Assembly: GCA_022791455.1 (NCBI GenBank)
Contig: JAAVZC010000013.1
Location: 186,001 to 250,000 of the forward strand
Length of the DNA stretch: 64,000 nucleotides
From: Eggerthellaceae bacterium
Lineage (GTDB): Bacteria > Actinomycetota > Coriobacteriia > Coriobacteriales > Eggerthellaceae
Direction of reading: 5' to 3'
Shown here: in pieces, positions 1 through 9,578 of the stretch
How positions within the stretch are numbered: the first letter of the stretch is position 1
Layout: every line of letters starts with the position of its first letter
Translations under genes and position numbers: made by a program
The notes under the pieces: generated by a model
What the model was told of the DNA's origin: nothing
Seen by the model: only the letters and a program-made list of their open reading frames with translations
Database searches by the model: none

Positions 1-146
1 GCGCTGAGCTCTGCGTCATCCTGTTTGTCAGGAGGATTATATGCAAAGAGCATACATGTCGTGAATGCCCCAACCGCAATGCCAAGAACACATCCTATCA
101 GCCCGAATTTCACCCTTTGTGACACCTTTACATTGATATCTTTCAC
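1..146 (-). CDS. Membrane-anchored protein, N-terminal part only (truncated by window edge)
   Basis: A GTG start at 146 sits just downstream of a strong ribosome-binding site (GGAGGGG, read on the minus strand). The frame stays open to the window edge, giving 48 residues. These begin with a short charged stretch (KDINVKVSQRVK), followed by one hydrophobic segment at about residues 13-35 and then a polar, Asp-rich stretch. The layout is that of a signal anchor or uncleaved signal peptide with an exported domain beyond the edge. It lies about 120 nt downstream of the lipoprotein gene on the same strand, so the two may be co-transcribed. Base composition is AT-richer than the rest of the window. 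No family can be assigned from the fragment. Confidence 0.6.
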   Translation of the reverse strand, partial: MKDINVKVSQRVKFGLIGCVLGIAVGAFTTCMLFAYNPPDKQDDAELS

Positions 147-266
147 GAAGCCCCTCCAAACTCACGCACACCGATCCCGCCGCCATCGTCCCTAAAGGAC
201 AAGGCAGCACTCTCGTTTTGATAGGCCCACGCACGCAACCAAGAACCAAGCAACAAACAGCCAAAA

Positions 267-1370
267 CTACGCCGGAAGGGCGTATGTTATTTCAGCGCCC
301 CCGATAACAACGTTTTCCGATTCGTCAATCGCATTAAGTAGGAAACTGAATTCCTTAATATCATCGAGAGTGGCCGCCCCATCCTCACCGGCAACACTTC
401 CCAAGACGGTACTAAGATTCGCGGAAACAAGCGCGATCTTCCCGGGGGCAATATATTCACCTGCCCACGCTCCGCTATAAAGCTCAGAACCATCAGCTGA
501 AAGGTTGCCCAAGAAAACTTGAACAGGAGAAGAGTTATTGTTCGCAACCTCGAATACCAAGAGAGTGTCTCCGGCTTCGTTTTTGAGAATAGCATCGGAA
601 AGAATCGTTATGCCATTCTGGTCGAATACGGTTTGATCAGCAAATCGCTCGACCTCAACACCCAGCCGGTCAAAGAGAACTTCGTTAGATTTCATCGCAG
701 AGGAGAATGTTTTCTCAGCAACAAGCGCTTCATCGTAGAGCGATGTTTTTATGACAGCAATTCCCCTATAAAGATTGTCGAAAGAATAGTCTGCACTTTC
801 ACGACCAGAATTGTCAGGCGAAACCGAAAAACCAATTCCGATCTCCCCAACCTTCTGGATACCAGAAAGGACAAGATCGTCGATTCCGATGAACAAGTCG
901 CAGGCAGATGTTTCGGCGGCGGAAAGGCTGACGTTAAGATAGCCGCCGTTGATCATGTATCGATTGACATAGTTCGCAGCATAGCCAAGAGTCTCGGCCG
1001 TAACGGTAATTGCCTGATCGGTGTTATTGGTAATTTCAAGCGAGATATCCAGGCCATTTAGTCCAGCCGAAACGCTAATAGCCTTTACGGCAATAACTTC
1101 GTTGTCAAGCACAGTACCCGATCCTGCAATCTCTCCAGCTTCGAGTGAGTAGCTAAATCCTTGCGATTCAACAGAGATGCCACTCTCCGACGAAGAGCCT
1201 CCCTCATCGGTTGTCGATTCTGCCGAAGAAGGTGCCTTTTCCGCAGTTGAGGCGTTTGACTCTTCAGCTCTCTCTTCCGAAGAACACCCCTGCATGAAGA
1301 GACAGCACAACACAAGCGCAACTGCCGCGAAAACGAGGACAGAATAACCTTTGATTTGCGAACAAGTCAT
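267..1370 (-). CDS. Predicted lipoprotein with two tandem related beta-rich domains
   Basis: This 367-residue protein starts at an ATG preceded by AGGGTGA. Residues 9-28 form a hydrophobic signal peptide ending in MQG-Cys29, so lipidation and membrane anchoring are likely, although Met and Gln at -3 and -2 are not the classic lipobox residues. A Ser/Glu/Thr-rich linker covers about residues 30-75. Two segments of roughly 120 residues follow that look related to each other. Each has a D-N/Q-x-I/V start, a strand ending in a TNNT or NNNSS turn, and a later acidic segment before a final hydrophobic strand. This suggests duplication of an immunoglobulin-like domain resembling those in DUF4352-type lipoproteins. 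Function is unknown. It is divergent from a small XRE regulator across an 81-nt gap and AT-richer than the window average. Confidence 0.75.
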   Translation of the reverse strand: MTCSQIKGYSVLVFAAVALVLCCLFMQGCSSEERAEESNASTAEKAPSSAESTTDEGGSSSESGISVESQGFSYSLEAGEIAGSGTVLDNEVIAVKAISVSAGLNGLDISLEITNNTDQAITVTAETLGYAANYVNRYMINGGYLNVSLSAAETSACDLFIGIDDLVLSGIQKVGEIGIGFSVSPDNSGRESADYSFDNLYRGIAVIKTSLYDEALVAEKTFSSAMKSNEVLFDRLGVEVERFADQTVFDQNGITILSDAILKNEAGDTLLVFEVANNNSSPVQVFLGNLSADGSELYSGAWAGEYIAPGKIALVSANLSTVLGSVAGEDGAATLDDIKEFSFLLNAIDESENVVIGGAEITYALPA

Positions 1371-1401
1371 ATTTCACCCTTACAAACGGTAGGACTATCT
1401 T

Positions 1402-1419
1402 GGCTTCATTTATGAAGCC
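1402..1419. promoter_or_regulatory. Perfect 8-bp inverted repeat in divergent promoter region (candidate operator)
   Basis: GGCTTCAT-TT-ATGAAGCC is a perfect palindrome with a 2-nt spacer. It lies in the 81-nt gap between the divergent lipoprotein and XRE-regulator genes. Small XRE regulators usually bind such symmetrical sites and repress their own and a neighbouring promoter. That it is the operator is an inference from position and symmetry. Confidence 0.4.
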
Positions 1420-1451
1420 TTCTGATCAATAGTAGCACATATGCTTTTCCC

Positions 1452-1667
1452 ATGAACATAGAAGAGAAAAGACAGGCACTCGGGGACAGCATACGCAACG
1501 CCCGAACCAAGCAAGGCCTCTCTCAACAGCAGCTTGCGCATATGATCGGAAGCAGCAAATCTCACATCTGGAGAATAGAAAAGGGTCGCGTGGGAGTCGG
1601 CCTAGACGACCTGGTTCGAATAGCCGAGGCCCTAGGCGTTGAGGTTAGATTTCTTCTTACGTTTTAA
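1452..1667 (+). CDS. Small XRE-family transcriptional regulator
   Basis: This 71-residue protein is almost entirely a Cro/C1-type helix-turn-helix. The pattern R-x-x-R-x-x-x-G-L-S-Q-Q-x-L-A spans about residues 16-32, the recognition helix region SSKSHIWRIEKG is near 34-46, and the closing helix DDLVRIAEALGVEV is at 52-65. It has no effector domain, so it probably acts as a dimeric repressor or activator that binds DNA alone. The ribosome-binding site is weak. It is divergent from the lipoprotein gene, with a perfect palindrome between them, so regulation of that promoter is the simplest hypothesis. An antitoxin role was considered, but no toxin-like partner adjoins it. Confidence 0.85.
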   Translation: MNIEEKRQALGDSIRNARTKQGLSQQQLAHMIGSSKSHIWRIEKGRVGVGLDDLVRIAEALGVEVRFLLTF

Positions 1668-1773
1668 CCGACGCTTTCCAGCCTAAGCCATCGAGACAAG
1701 CACGTTTTCTCAACTTCGATATTTTGCGAAGCCTTCAACACTCGCCCGCAAACTGAGCCCCACAGCCGGCCCA

Positions 1774-1841
1774 TGTCACAAAACCTCACCGAATGGCATC
1801 ACTGATCGCCGCTGAGTGCCATTCGGTGCAGTTTTTGGACA
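1774..1841. repeat. 68-nt palindromic element, copy 1
   Basis: The outer 25 nt on each side form an imperfect inverted repeat (TGTCACAAAAC... and ...GTTTTTGGACA). Its inner 12 bp are perfect: CACCGAATGGCA at 1787-1798 pairs with TGCCATTCGGTG at 1817-1828, around an 18-nt loop. A second copy of exactly the same length lies 122 bp downstream. It is in the gap between the XRE gene and dusB, which otherwise shows nothing recognisable. It could act as an RNA hairpin or be a small REP- or MITE-like element. Confidence 0.7.
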
Positions 1842-1895
1842 ACAAGAATGTGCTATTTGACCAGGCAATATTTGTATTATCGCAGGTAGGATGCC

Positions 1896-1963
1896 TGTCA
1901 CGAAAGCTCACCGAGTGGCACGATTGGAAACATCAGCGCGCCACTCGATGCAGTTTTAGATCA
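1896..1963. repeat. 68-nt palindromic element, copy 2
   Basis: This is the second copy of the element at 1774-1841, with the same length and layout. The stem CACCGAGTGGC at 1909-1919 pairs with GCCACTCGATG at 1940-1950 with one mismatch. Relative to copy 1, an A:T pair in the stem is replaced by G:C on both arms, while the 18-20 nt loop is largely different. It ends 32 nt before the dusB stop codon, so it could also shape the 3' end of the dusB transcript, but no U-tract follows it. Confidence 0.7.
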
Positions 1964-1994
1964 AGCAGTATTAGACGCCTAGAAGACCGAAGAG

Positions 1995-2959
1995 CTATTC
2001 GCGAGTTGAGGCGATTTCCAGCAGCTCGTCGAAGACTTGGTTGAAGTCTTCCAGGGAGGTGCAGTAGTTGAGGCGGCCTCGGGCAGCGGCGGCTCCGGGC
2101 AGCCCGGCCACGTACCACATGGCGTGCTTGCGCATGCGCACGATGTTGCGGCCCTCGCGCTGTTGCAGCAGGTGCGCGTGGCGGCGGGCCATGGCGATGC
2201 GGTCTTCCACGGTGGGCGACGCAGGGATGGCCCCACCCGCCAGCGCCGCTTTCACCTGGGAAAATATCCACGGGTTGCCTTCGGCGCCGCGAGCGATCAT
2301 CACTGCGTCGCAGCCGGTGCGCTCCCGCATCGCCACCGCGTCTTCGCCGGATCGAATGTCGCCGTTACCGCAGACGGGAATCTCCACCGCTTCCTTCACG
2401 CGGGCAATGCAGTCCCAGTCGGCTTCCCCGTGGTACATCTGCAGCGAGAACCGGGCGTGCACCGTCACGCCGTCGGCACCTGCCGCCTCCATGCGGCGGG
2501 CGAACTCCGGCGCCGTCTCCTCTTCCGGCCCCCAGCCGCGGCGAAACTTCGCCGTTACCGGATGTTCCACGGCCCCCTTCACCGCGCTCACAATCTGCGC
2601 CGCCAGCTCCGGCGTCTTCATGAGGGCAGAACCGTCCCCCTTCGTAACAATCTTGCGCGCCGGACACCCCATGTTGATGTCCAGGTACGCCAGGCTCTCC
2701 CCCATCTCCTGCTCGATCCACGCCGCTTGGCTGGCCATCACTTCCGGCTCGTGGCCGAACAGCTGCACCGCCACCTTGTCCTCGCCGTCCGCCAGGGCAA
2801 GCAGATGCCGCGTCTTCTCGTTCGCGAACGAAAGTCCCTTGGCAGACACCATCTCGGTGAAGCACATGTCGGCCCCCTGCTCCCGCGCCAGCGTGCGCAG
2901 AGCCACATCGGTAACCCCCGCCATAGGAGCCAACAAAACGTCATACCCAAGAAAAGACA

Positions 2960-2960
<1 letters not shown>
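1995..2960 (-). CDS. dusB: tRNA-dihydrouridine synthase
   Basis: This FMN-dependent TIM-barrel enzyme reduces uridines in the D-loop of tRNA using NAD(P)H. The 321 residues carry the family hallmarks: APMAGVTD at 11-18, INMGCPARK with catalytic Cys99 at about 95-103, K-FRRGW near 139, the NGDI phosphate-binding strand near 205, and ARGAEGNPWIF near 230. A C-terminal helical tRNA-binding domain carries the RKHAMWYVAG segment. The length is typical for DusB. The GTG start overlaps the lepA stop codon by 1 nt (TAGTG), so the gene is translationally coupled to lepA and is the last gene of that operon. Confidence 0.95.
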
Positions 2961-4762
<1,802 letters not shown>

Positions 4763-4789
4763 GGGTAAGAACAATGCTCCTGTACTGAA

Positions 4790-5224
4790 TTAAAGTTCGA
4801 TGTTCACGTCATCGGAAGGGGCGCCCGCTTCCACCATGAGAAGCACGCCATGGGAGGAATCGCCCTCGTCGGCCACGACCGCCCACAGCCCCTCTTTCGC
4901 CTCGAACGTGGTTTCCGAAGAGCCCAGGCTCGAGGACATGACCGGCACGAACGTGCTGCCGTCCTCCGCGGTGAAGATGACTTGGCAAAGAACAGCGTCC
5001 TGCCCGTTGGGGTAAACGCTCACCGTCGAGCCGGGGGCGCAGGTGACCACCTCTGCCTTCGGCGACGCCACGGTATCGAACTGGGGCTTCTCGGAGGAAT
5101 GGCACGAGGAGCAAGCCTCGTTCGAGGAGATGACCTGGTGCCCGCCGCTGCCGCAGCCCGTAAGCGCCAGGGCCGTGGCCAGGCAGAATACCGATCCCAG
5201 AACAATCTTATGCGTACGTGCCAC
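4790..5224 (-). CDS. Lipoprotein with a single CxxCH motif
   Basis: This 144-residue exported protein starts at a GTG with a good GGAAGGAG ribosome-binding site. The signal peptide (about residues 7-22) ends in the lipobox LTG-Cys, predicting a membrane-anchored lipoprotein. Residues around 38-41 read CSSCH, the minimal covalent haem c attachment motif, followed by a KPQF segment. The remaining ~90 residues are a beta-rich domain without recognised family features. Haem attachment is possible but unproven: a single CxxCH also occurs by chance, and no downstream axial Met is clear. It is the first gene of the lepA-dusB group and is divergent from rpsT. Confidence 0.8.
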   Translation of the reverse strand: MARTHKIVLGSVFCLATALALTGCGSGGHQVISSNEACSSCHSSEKPQFDTVASPKAEVVTCAPGSTVSVYPNGQDAVLCQVIFTAEDGSTFVPVMSSSLGSSETTFEAKEGLWAVVADEGDSSHGVLLMVEAGAPSDDVNIEL

Positions 5225-5625
5225 GAAAGGCTCCTTCCCAAGAGGTCGACTTCGTCCCCCGTTTAAGGAGGTTTGGAAAATTCTTCGCCCTTACGAGCGA
5301 ATCTTTGGTATTCTATCGCATTGTGATTCCAGCGGTACGTATGCGCGATGAATTCATCGCCAATCTGCAGACGGGCTGCGCGAAAGATGTGACGGCTGGA
5401 AAAGAGCCCAAGGCGCTCTGCGAGGCAGAAAAATCCTGACTGCTTCCCACTCTCGAACCAAGGCCGCGCGGCGGCAGGGCAACGGCCCATGTCGGTTCGG
5501 GGTTTTCGCCTTGTTCTCTTTTCCTTCATGAAATCATCGGGCATGCGTTTCGTCGGAACACGCAGGAACGGTCGCTGTTTGCGACGAAACCGGCCGACAA
5601 GGCCCGAACACGAAAAGGAAGAGAA
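5225..5625. other. Divergent intergenic region between lipoprotein and rpsT
   Basis: About 400 nt separate the two divergent genes and should hold both promoters. I see no convincing -35/-10 pair, riboswitch or protein-coding signal. Short open frames here lack ribosome-binding sites and recognisable protein character. The rpsT ribosome-binding site (AAAGGAAGAG) lies at its right end. Confidence 0.5.
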
Positions 5626-6138
5626 ATGGCTAACATCAAATCTCAGAAGAAGCGCATCATCACCAACGAGAAGCACCGCATGCGCAACCGCGCGGTGAAG
5701 AGCGAGCTGAAGACCGCCGTGCGCCGCGTGCGCGAAGCGGTGGCTGCCGGCGACGGCGCTGCTGCCTACGAGGCCGCTTGCTACGCTTGCCGTCTGATGG
5801 ACAAGGCCGCCAGCAAGGGCGTCATCCACAAGAACCAGGCCGCCAACCGCAAGAGCGGCGTCATGGCCCTGGCCAACACCATCGTGACCCCGGCCGACGT
5901 TGAGGCTTACAAGAAGCCGGAGCCCAAGGCCCAGAAGACCGGCTCCAAGAAGGCCGAGGCCAAGGCTGCTCGCAAGGCCGCCCTGGAGGCCGCTTCCGCC
6001 GAGAAGGCCAAGCGCCGCGAGAAGCAGCTGAAGGCCGAGAAGAAGGCTGCCGAGAAGAAGGCCAAGGAAGCCGCCGAAGCTGCTGCCGCTGAGGCCGCTG
6101 CCGAAGCCGAAGAGGCCACCGAGGAAGCCGCCGAGTAA
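5626..6138 (+). CDS. rpsT: 30S ribosomal protein S20 with long Ala/Lys/Glu-rich C-terminal extension
   Basis: S20 binds the 16S rRNA 5' domain and is an early assembly protein. Residues 1-88 are a normal S20: [11 protein letters not shown], the basic helix [16 protein letters not shown], and the conserved [14 protein letters not shown] near 66-79. The remaining ~80 residues are an extension absent from most S20 proteins. It contains Ala-, Lys- and Glu-rich stretches ([15 protein letters not shown], then [19 protein letters not shown]) that would form a long charged helix ending in an acidic run. The total of 170 residues is about twice the family norm. A good ribosome-binding site and a terminator bracket it as a single-gene unit. 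The extension is in frame with the same codon style, so it is not a sequencing artefact. Confidence 0.95.
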   Translation: MANIKSQKKRIITNEKHRMRNRAVKSELKTAVRRVREAVAAGDGAAAYEAACYACRLMDKAASKGVIHKNQAANRKSGVMALANTIVTPADVEAYKKPEPKAQKTGSKKAEAKAARKAALEAASAEKAKRREKQLKAEKKAAEKKAKEAAEAAAAEAAAEAEEATEEAAE

Positions 6139-6160
6139 CTTCGGAACTCCCCACCAAACA

Positions 6161-6196
6161 AAAGCCCGCAGGTTTAACCCTGCGGGCTTTTTCTTT
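6161..6196 (+). terminator. Rho-independent terminator, probably bidirectional (rpsT / holA)
   Basis: The 12-bp stem AAAGCCCGCAGG / CCTGCGGGCTTT has a 6-nt loop and is followed by TTTTTCTTT. It lies 22 nt after the rpsT stop. In the opposite direction the same stem is followed by TTTTGTTT, so it can also end the holA transcript. Confidence 0.9.
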
Positions 6197-6227
6197 GCCT
6201 TCATGCAAAAGGCCCTATCCCCCAATT

Positions 6228-6250
6228 GTCATCCTGAGCGGAGGGCGAAG
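6228..6250. repeat. Partial copy of the GTCATCCTGAGCG dispersed repeat
   Basis: GTCATCCTGAGCGGAGGGCGAAG matches the outer half of the inverted repeat that flanks the GIY-YIG gene at 42433-42795 and decays after about 15 nt. It lies between the holA stop and the bidirectional terminator. Confidence 0.6.
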
Positions 6251-6255
6251 CTGCA

Positions 6256-7224
6256 TTAGCCCAGGGTTTCGGTAAGCCATTCTATGAAGGCGCCTTCGGC
6301 GTCGGCTCCACTTTTCATCTTGCGCTCCGCTTCGGTTGAGCGGGCGAGTGCGCGGCGCAGCTCTTCGGGGGTGAAGCGGCGGGCGTACTGGGGGTAGCTC
6401 TTCACCTGCCACTCCTGCTTCTTGAGGGCGGCGGCCACAGCGGCCGCCCCTCCCCGGCCCGCCACCGCCTGGGTGGCCATGAGGTCCCGCAGGCAGTTCA
6501 CGCAGCGGGGCAGCAGCGAATGGGGCGATGCGGAGGGCATGCGGGAGCGCAGGAGCATTGCGCGCTTGAGGTCGCGCGCCATGAAGGCGCCGTCGAATTC
6601 CCAAGGCTTCACTTCCGATGTGCGCGCCGTGAGCGAGAGCACCTCGTTTTCGCTGATGGGCTCGGTACCGCGATGGGCGAGCGCGATCTTTTTCAGCTCG
6701 CTGTCGATCTTGACGGTGTCCTCCCCCACCAGATCCACGATGAGGGCGGCGGCTCCCGGCGTGATGGTGGCGCCATGGTTCATGGCCATAGCCCGCACCT
6801 TCGCCGGCAGGTCCTTGCGCTTGGGCGGCGCGCAGTCGATGACCGCATCGGCCCCCAGCGCGGCGAAGGCCTTGTAGAGCTTGGTGTTCTTCGCCAGCTT
6901 CTCCGCGTCCATCGCCAGCACCGTGGTGGGGTTGGGGGACTTCAGATAGTCCGCCACCAGCGCCGCATCGGCACTGCGCAGCTTGCCGGCATTCTTCACA
7001 ACCACCATGCGGATGTCGCTCGCGAAGGGCACTGTATTGCAGGAGGCCACGATGGCTTCGCCGGTTGCCGTGGCGCCGTCCAGATCGTCGGAGTTGAACG
7101 AGAGATCGCCCAGCTGAGAGCAGCGGGTGGTGAGGCGCTTGAGCACCGCCTCGCGCTTCAGGGCATCCTCGCCCACCAACAGGTAAGCGGGAAGAAGTGG
7201 TTTGTTCTGTTTCGCATTTGCCAT
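6256..7224 (-). CDS. holA: DNA polymerase III delta subunit
   Basis: HolA is the clamp-loader subunit that opens the beta sliding clamp. The ATG at 7224 gives a 322-residue protein beginning MANAKQNK and then PAYLLVGEDALKREAVLKRL, the conserved HolA N-terminus (the G-E-D/E-x-x-L-x-x-E pattern). An AAA+-like region follows, with a conserved FASDIRMVVVKNAGKL strand near 65-80, PPKRKDLPAKVRAMA near 140, and a C-terminal helical collar ending in RMKSGADAEGAFIEWL. The frame stays open upstream into comEC, but that extension is a shadow with no resemblance to the family. The start lies 14 nt after comEC, so comEA-comEC-holA are probably one transcript, an arrangement common in Firmicutes and Actinobacteria. 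Confidence 0.93.
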   Translation of the reverse strand: MANAKQNKPLLPAYLLVGEDALKREAVLKRLTTRCSQLGDLSFNSDDLDGATATGEAIVASCNTVPFASDIRMVVVKNAGKLRSADAALVADYLKSPNPTTVLAMDAEKLAKNTKLYKAFAALGADAVIDCAPPKRKDLPAKVRAMAMNHGATITPGAAALIVDLVGEDTVKIDSELKKIALAHRGTEPISENEVLSLTARTSEVKPWEFDGAFMARDLKRAMLLRSRMPSASPHSLLPRCVNCLRDLMATQAVAGRGGAAAVAAALKKQEWQVKSYPQYARRFTPEELRRALARSTEAERKMKSGADAEGAFIEWLTETLG

Positions 7225-7238
7225 GGGGCTATTGTAGC

Positions 7239-9578
7239 TCACAAATCCTCTGAGGACTTCTGGAGGGTGATCTCGATGGCGGCGGGCAGGAACGCGGCGG
7301 TGACGTCGCCGGAGCTGTCCGTTCGCAGCACCTTGGCCGACGCCGCTTCCAGCAGCTGCAGCGTGGAGTCGTGAGGGTGCCCGTAGCTGTTGCCCTCCCC
7401 CACACTGATAAGCGCCGCGCTCGGGGTCAGGTGGCTCAGCAGCGATTCGCTTACAGCGTCCTTCGAGCCGTGATGACCGACCTTGATGATGTCCAGGTCC
7501 TCGACTTCGACTGCCGCCATCGCCTGCGACACCATTCGGGACTCCGCGTCTCCGGTCAGCAGGAATCGCCACGCGCCGCCATTCTCGCGGGGCACTTCAC
7601 CAAGCAGGCAGAGGCTGTCGTCGTTTCCGCCCTTTGCGGAGAACGAGATGGGGCCGGCCACCCGAAGCGTCACTTCCCCCACCGCAAGCGTCGACCCCGC
7701 CGAAATGCCCTGGACCGCAAGGCCGCTCTCTTGTGCGCACTGCAGGAACGCCTCGCAGTTCTCGCACCCGCAGGCGAGCACACCTTCGTGCGCGTAGACG
7801 GCGTCCACCGCCACATAGGGACGCAGCGCCGCCAGCGACCTGTAGTGGTCCCGGTCGCTGTGGGTGACCACGACCGCGTCCAGGTGGCGCACGTTATGAC
7901 GGGCCAGGGCGGCCAGCAGCATCTCGTCCTCCTCCCCCGTGTCCACCAGCACGTTCCGGCCCTTGCTCGTGACGAGCAGAGCATCCCCTTGCCCCACATC
8001 CAACATGACCAGCTGCGGCGGAGCGAAGAGCGGCACAACCACCACAGCGAAGACCACGGCCACCGCCGCCATCCCTGTTGCGACTGCTGCCACCTTCCCG
8101 CTCGCCTTGCGCCAGCCGCAATAGAGCAGCGTCGAAAGCGCCAGCGACACCGCGAGCGCTTGCACCACCCCCGCCTCCACTGAGATGCAGGCGTACGGCA
8201 GCGATGCCGCCAGGTCCACCGTCCAGCGCAGCGGACTGCAGACGAGCGAAGCCAGCTGCGCCACCGCGCCAAAGGCCGGGCTCACCGCTACCGCAAGGGC
8301 ACTCACAAGCGCCGCGATGCAAGAGGGGGCGAAAAGGGGCGACGCGATGATGTTGCAGGGCAGCGCTACGGTGCTCAACTGGGAGAACAGGGCGCAGCTA
8401 AGGGGCAGCGTGGCCAATTGCGACGCCAAGGTAAGGGCCACCGGCGCCACCAGCCAATCTTGGCAGCGCTCCGGAAGGAACGAGAACCAGGAGGCAATCT
8501 TCTGAGAAAAGAGCAAGATGCCCAGCGTGGAGCCGGCTGAGAGCGCGAAGGAGACCGAGAGCGCGCAGGCGGGATCGAGGACGATGAACAAGATGATGCA
8601 GATGGCAAGCGCGTTTAACGAGGCGCTGCGCCGCTTCGCCATGGCCCCCAGAAGAGCGCACACCACCATGAACGCGGCGCGGATGGCCGAGATGGGAACG
8701 CCGGAAAAGAGCACGTAAGCGGCCACGAACAGGCACAGTAGCACCGTACGCCCGCGGCGGCCCACGCCGGCGCGTTTCGCGATGAACTCGATGGCGAAGG
8801 CCACGAGCGACAGATGGGCGCCGGAAACCGCCACCAGGTGCGCCGTGCCGGACCATTTGAAGTTGTCGTAGATGCCCTCCTCCACAATGGCACCTTTGTA
8901 ACCGCAGGCAAGCGCCGCCAAGATGGCGGACTGAGAAGCACCGGAGGCCTCGATCCCCTCGATGGCCCGCTGCCGCAGGCCGCGGAAAAGCGAGAGCGGC
9001 ATCGGCCCTTCCATCTGCCCGAACTCTTTCGCGGTAGCGCGCAGGGCGAAGCCGTTCTGCCAATAGAAGCCCTGCGACTTCTCGCTGGGGGCCGCGAAGA
9101 CGAAGCGCCCTTTCAGTTGTTGCCCGCAAAAGAGCGGTTCCTCAAGGCCGGTGAGCCGGGCGCGGAAGGTCTCCCCTGCCGCCGCCACCTTCACCGGCGC
9201 GCTGTAGCCGAACGAACCCGAGGAAGCATCACCAGTCAGCTCCATCGCGCAGTCGATAGTCTGCCCTTGGAATTCCTCTTGCACCTGATGCATCTGGGCA
9301 GCACCAAGCGATCCCAGGGATGCGCCGAGCGCCAACCCCAGAGCCGTGAGCAGCACCGCGCTCTTCTTGTTCCGCATAATCGCGAGGGCAACGAATCCCA
9401 CCACCCCGAATGCCAGACCCCCTGCGGCGAAGACTGTCAATTGCAAAGCATCGCAGCCCTCCCCTGCCGAGAATAGCGCGGCCGCAGCGCCCCAGAGCCC
9501 CAAGGCGAAGAACATCAGCGGCGGTATCGCCGGCCGCAGGGGCTCGCGCTTGCAAGATTCCCGAGCGGTCAAACGCAC
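7239..9578 (-). CDS. comEC: ComEC/Rec2-family DNA-uptake channel protein
   Basis: ComEC forms the inner-membrane channel for single-stranded DNA in natural transformation. The 779 residues have the complete family architecture. There is an N-terminal cluster of hydrophobic helices and an OB-like soluble part (about 90-190). A central Competence domain with many helices follows, including HLVAVSGAHLSLVAF near 247-261, a hallmark. A C-terminal metallo-beta-lactamase-like domain has VDTGEEDEM, the metal-binding THSDRDH, LLTGDAE and VGHHGSKDAVSESLL. The GTG start overlaps the comEA stop by 10 nt. Both domains appear intact, so the gene is not an obvious relic. Whether the host is transformable cannot be judged, since no other competence gene is in the window. 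Confidence 0.93.
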   Translation of the reverse strand: MRLTARESCKREPLRPAIPPLMFFALGLWGAAAALFSAGEGCDALQLTVFAAGGLAFGVVGFVALAIMRNKKSAVLLTALGLALGASLGSLGAAQMHQVQEEFQGQTIDCAMELTGDASSGSFGYSAPVKVAAAGETFRARLTGLEEPLFCGQQLKGRFVFAAPSEKSQGFYWQNGFALRATAKEFGQMEGPMPLSLFRGLRQRAIEGIEASGASQSAILAALACGYKGAIVEEGIYDNFKWSGTAHLVAVSGAHLSLVAFAIEFIAKRAGVGRRGRTVLLCLFVAAYVLFSGVPISAIRAAFMVVCALLGAMAKRRSASLNALAICIILFIVLDPACALSVSFALSAGSTLGILLFSQKIASWFSFLPERCQDWLVAPVALTLASQLATLPLSCALFSQLSTVALPCNIIASPLFAPSCIAALVSALAVAVSPAFGAVAQLASLVCSPLRWTVDLAASLPYACISVEAGVVQALAVSLALSTLLYCGWRKASGKVAAVATGMAAVAVVFAVVVVPLFAPPQLVMLDVGQGDALLVTSKGRNVLVDTGEEDEMLLAALARHNVRHLDAVVVTHSDRDHYRSLAALRPYVAVDAVYAHEGVLACGCENCEAFLQCAQESGLAVQGISAGSTLAVGEVTLRVAGPISFSAKGGNDDSLCLLGEVPRENGGAWRFLLTGDAESRMVSQAMAAVEVEDLDIIKVGHHGSKDAVSESLLSHLTPSAALISVGEGNSYGHPHDSTLQLLEAASAKVLRTDSSGDVTAAFLPAAIEITLQKSSEDL

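Noticed and set aside
37-264. 75-residue minus-strand frame next to the window edge
   Set aside because: It has no ribosome-binding site and its composition is not protein-like. The adjacent frame gives a membrane-anchored N-terminus with a strong ribosome-binding site at 146, which is the better call.
1452-1667. Toxin-antitoxin pair
   Set aside because: The XRE protein could be an antitoxin, but its only neighbour is a secreted lipoprotein on the other strand and no toxin-sized partner is present.
5263-6225. 320-codon minus-strand frame over rpsT
   Set aside because: Gly/Leu-rich antisense of the S20 extension; it spans the terminator, which a real gene would not.
7225-7572. N-terminal extension of holA into comEC
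   Set aside because: The frame is open but lies entirely within comEC, and the HolA family N-terminus starts at the ATG at 7224.
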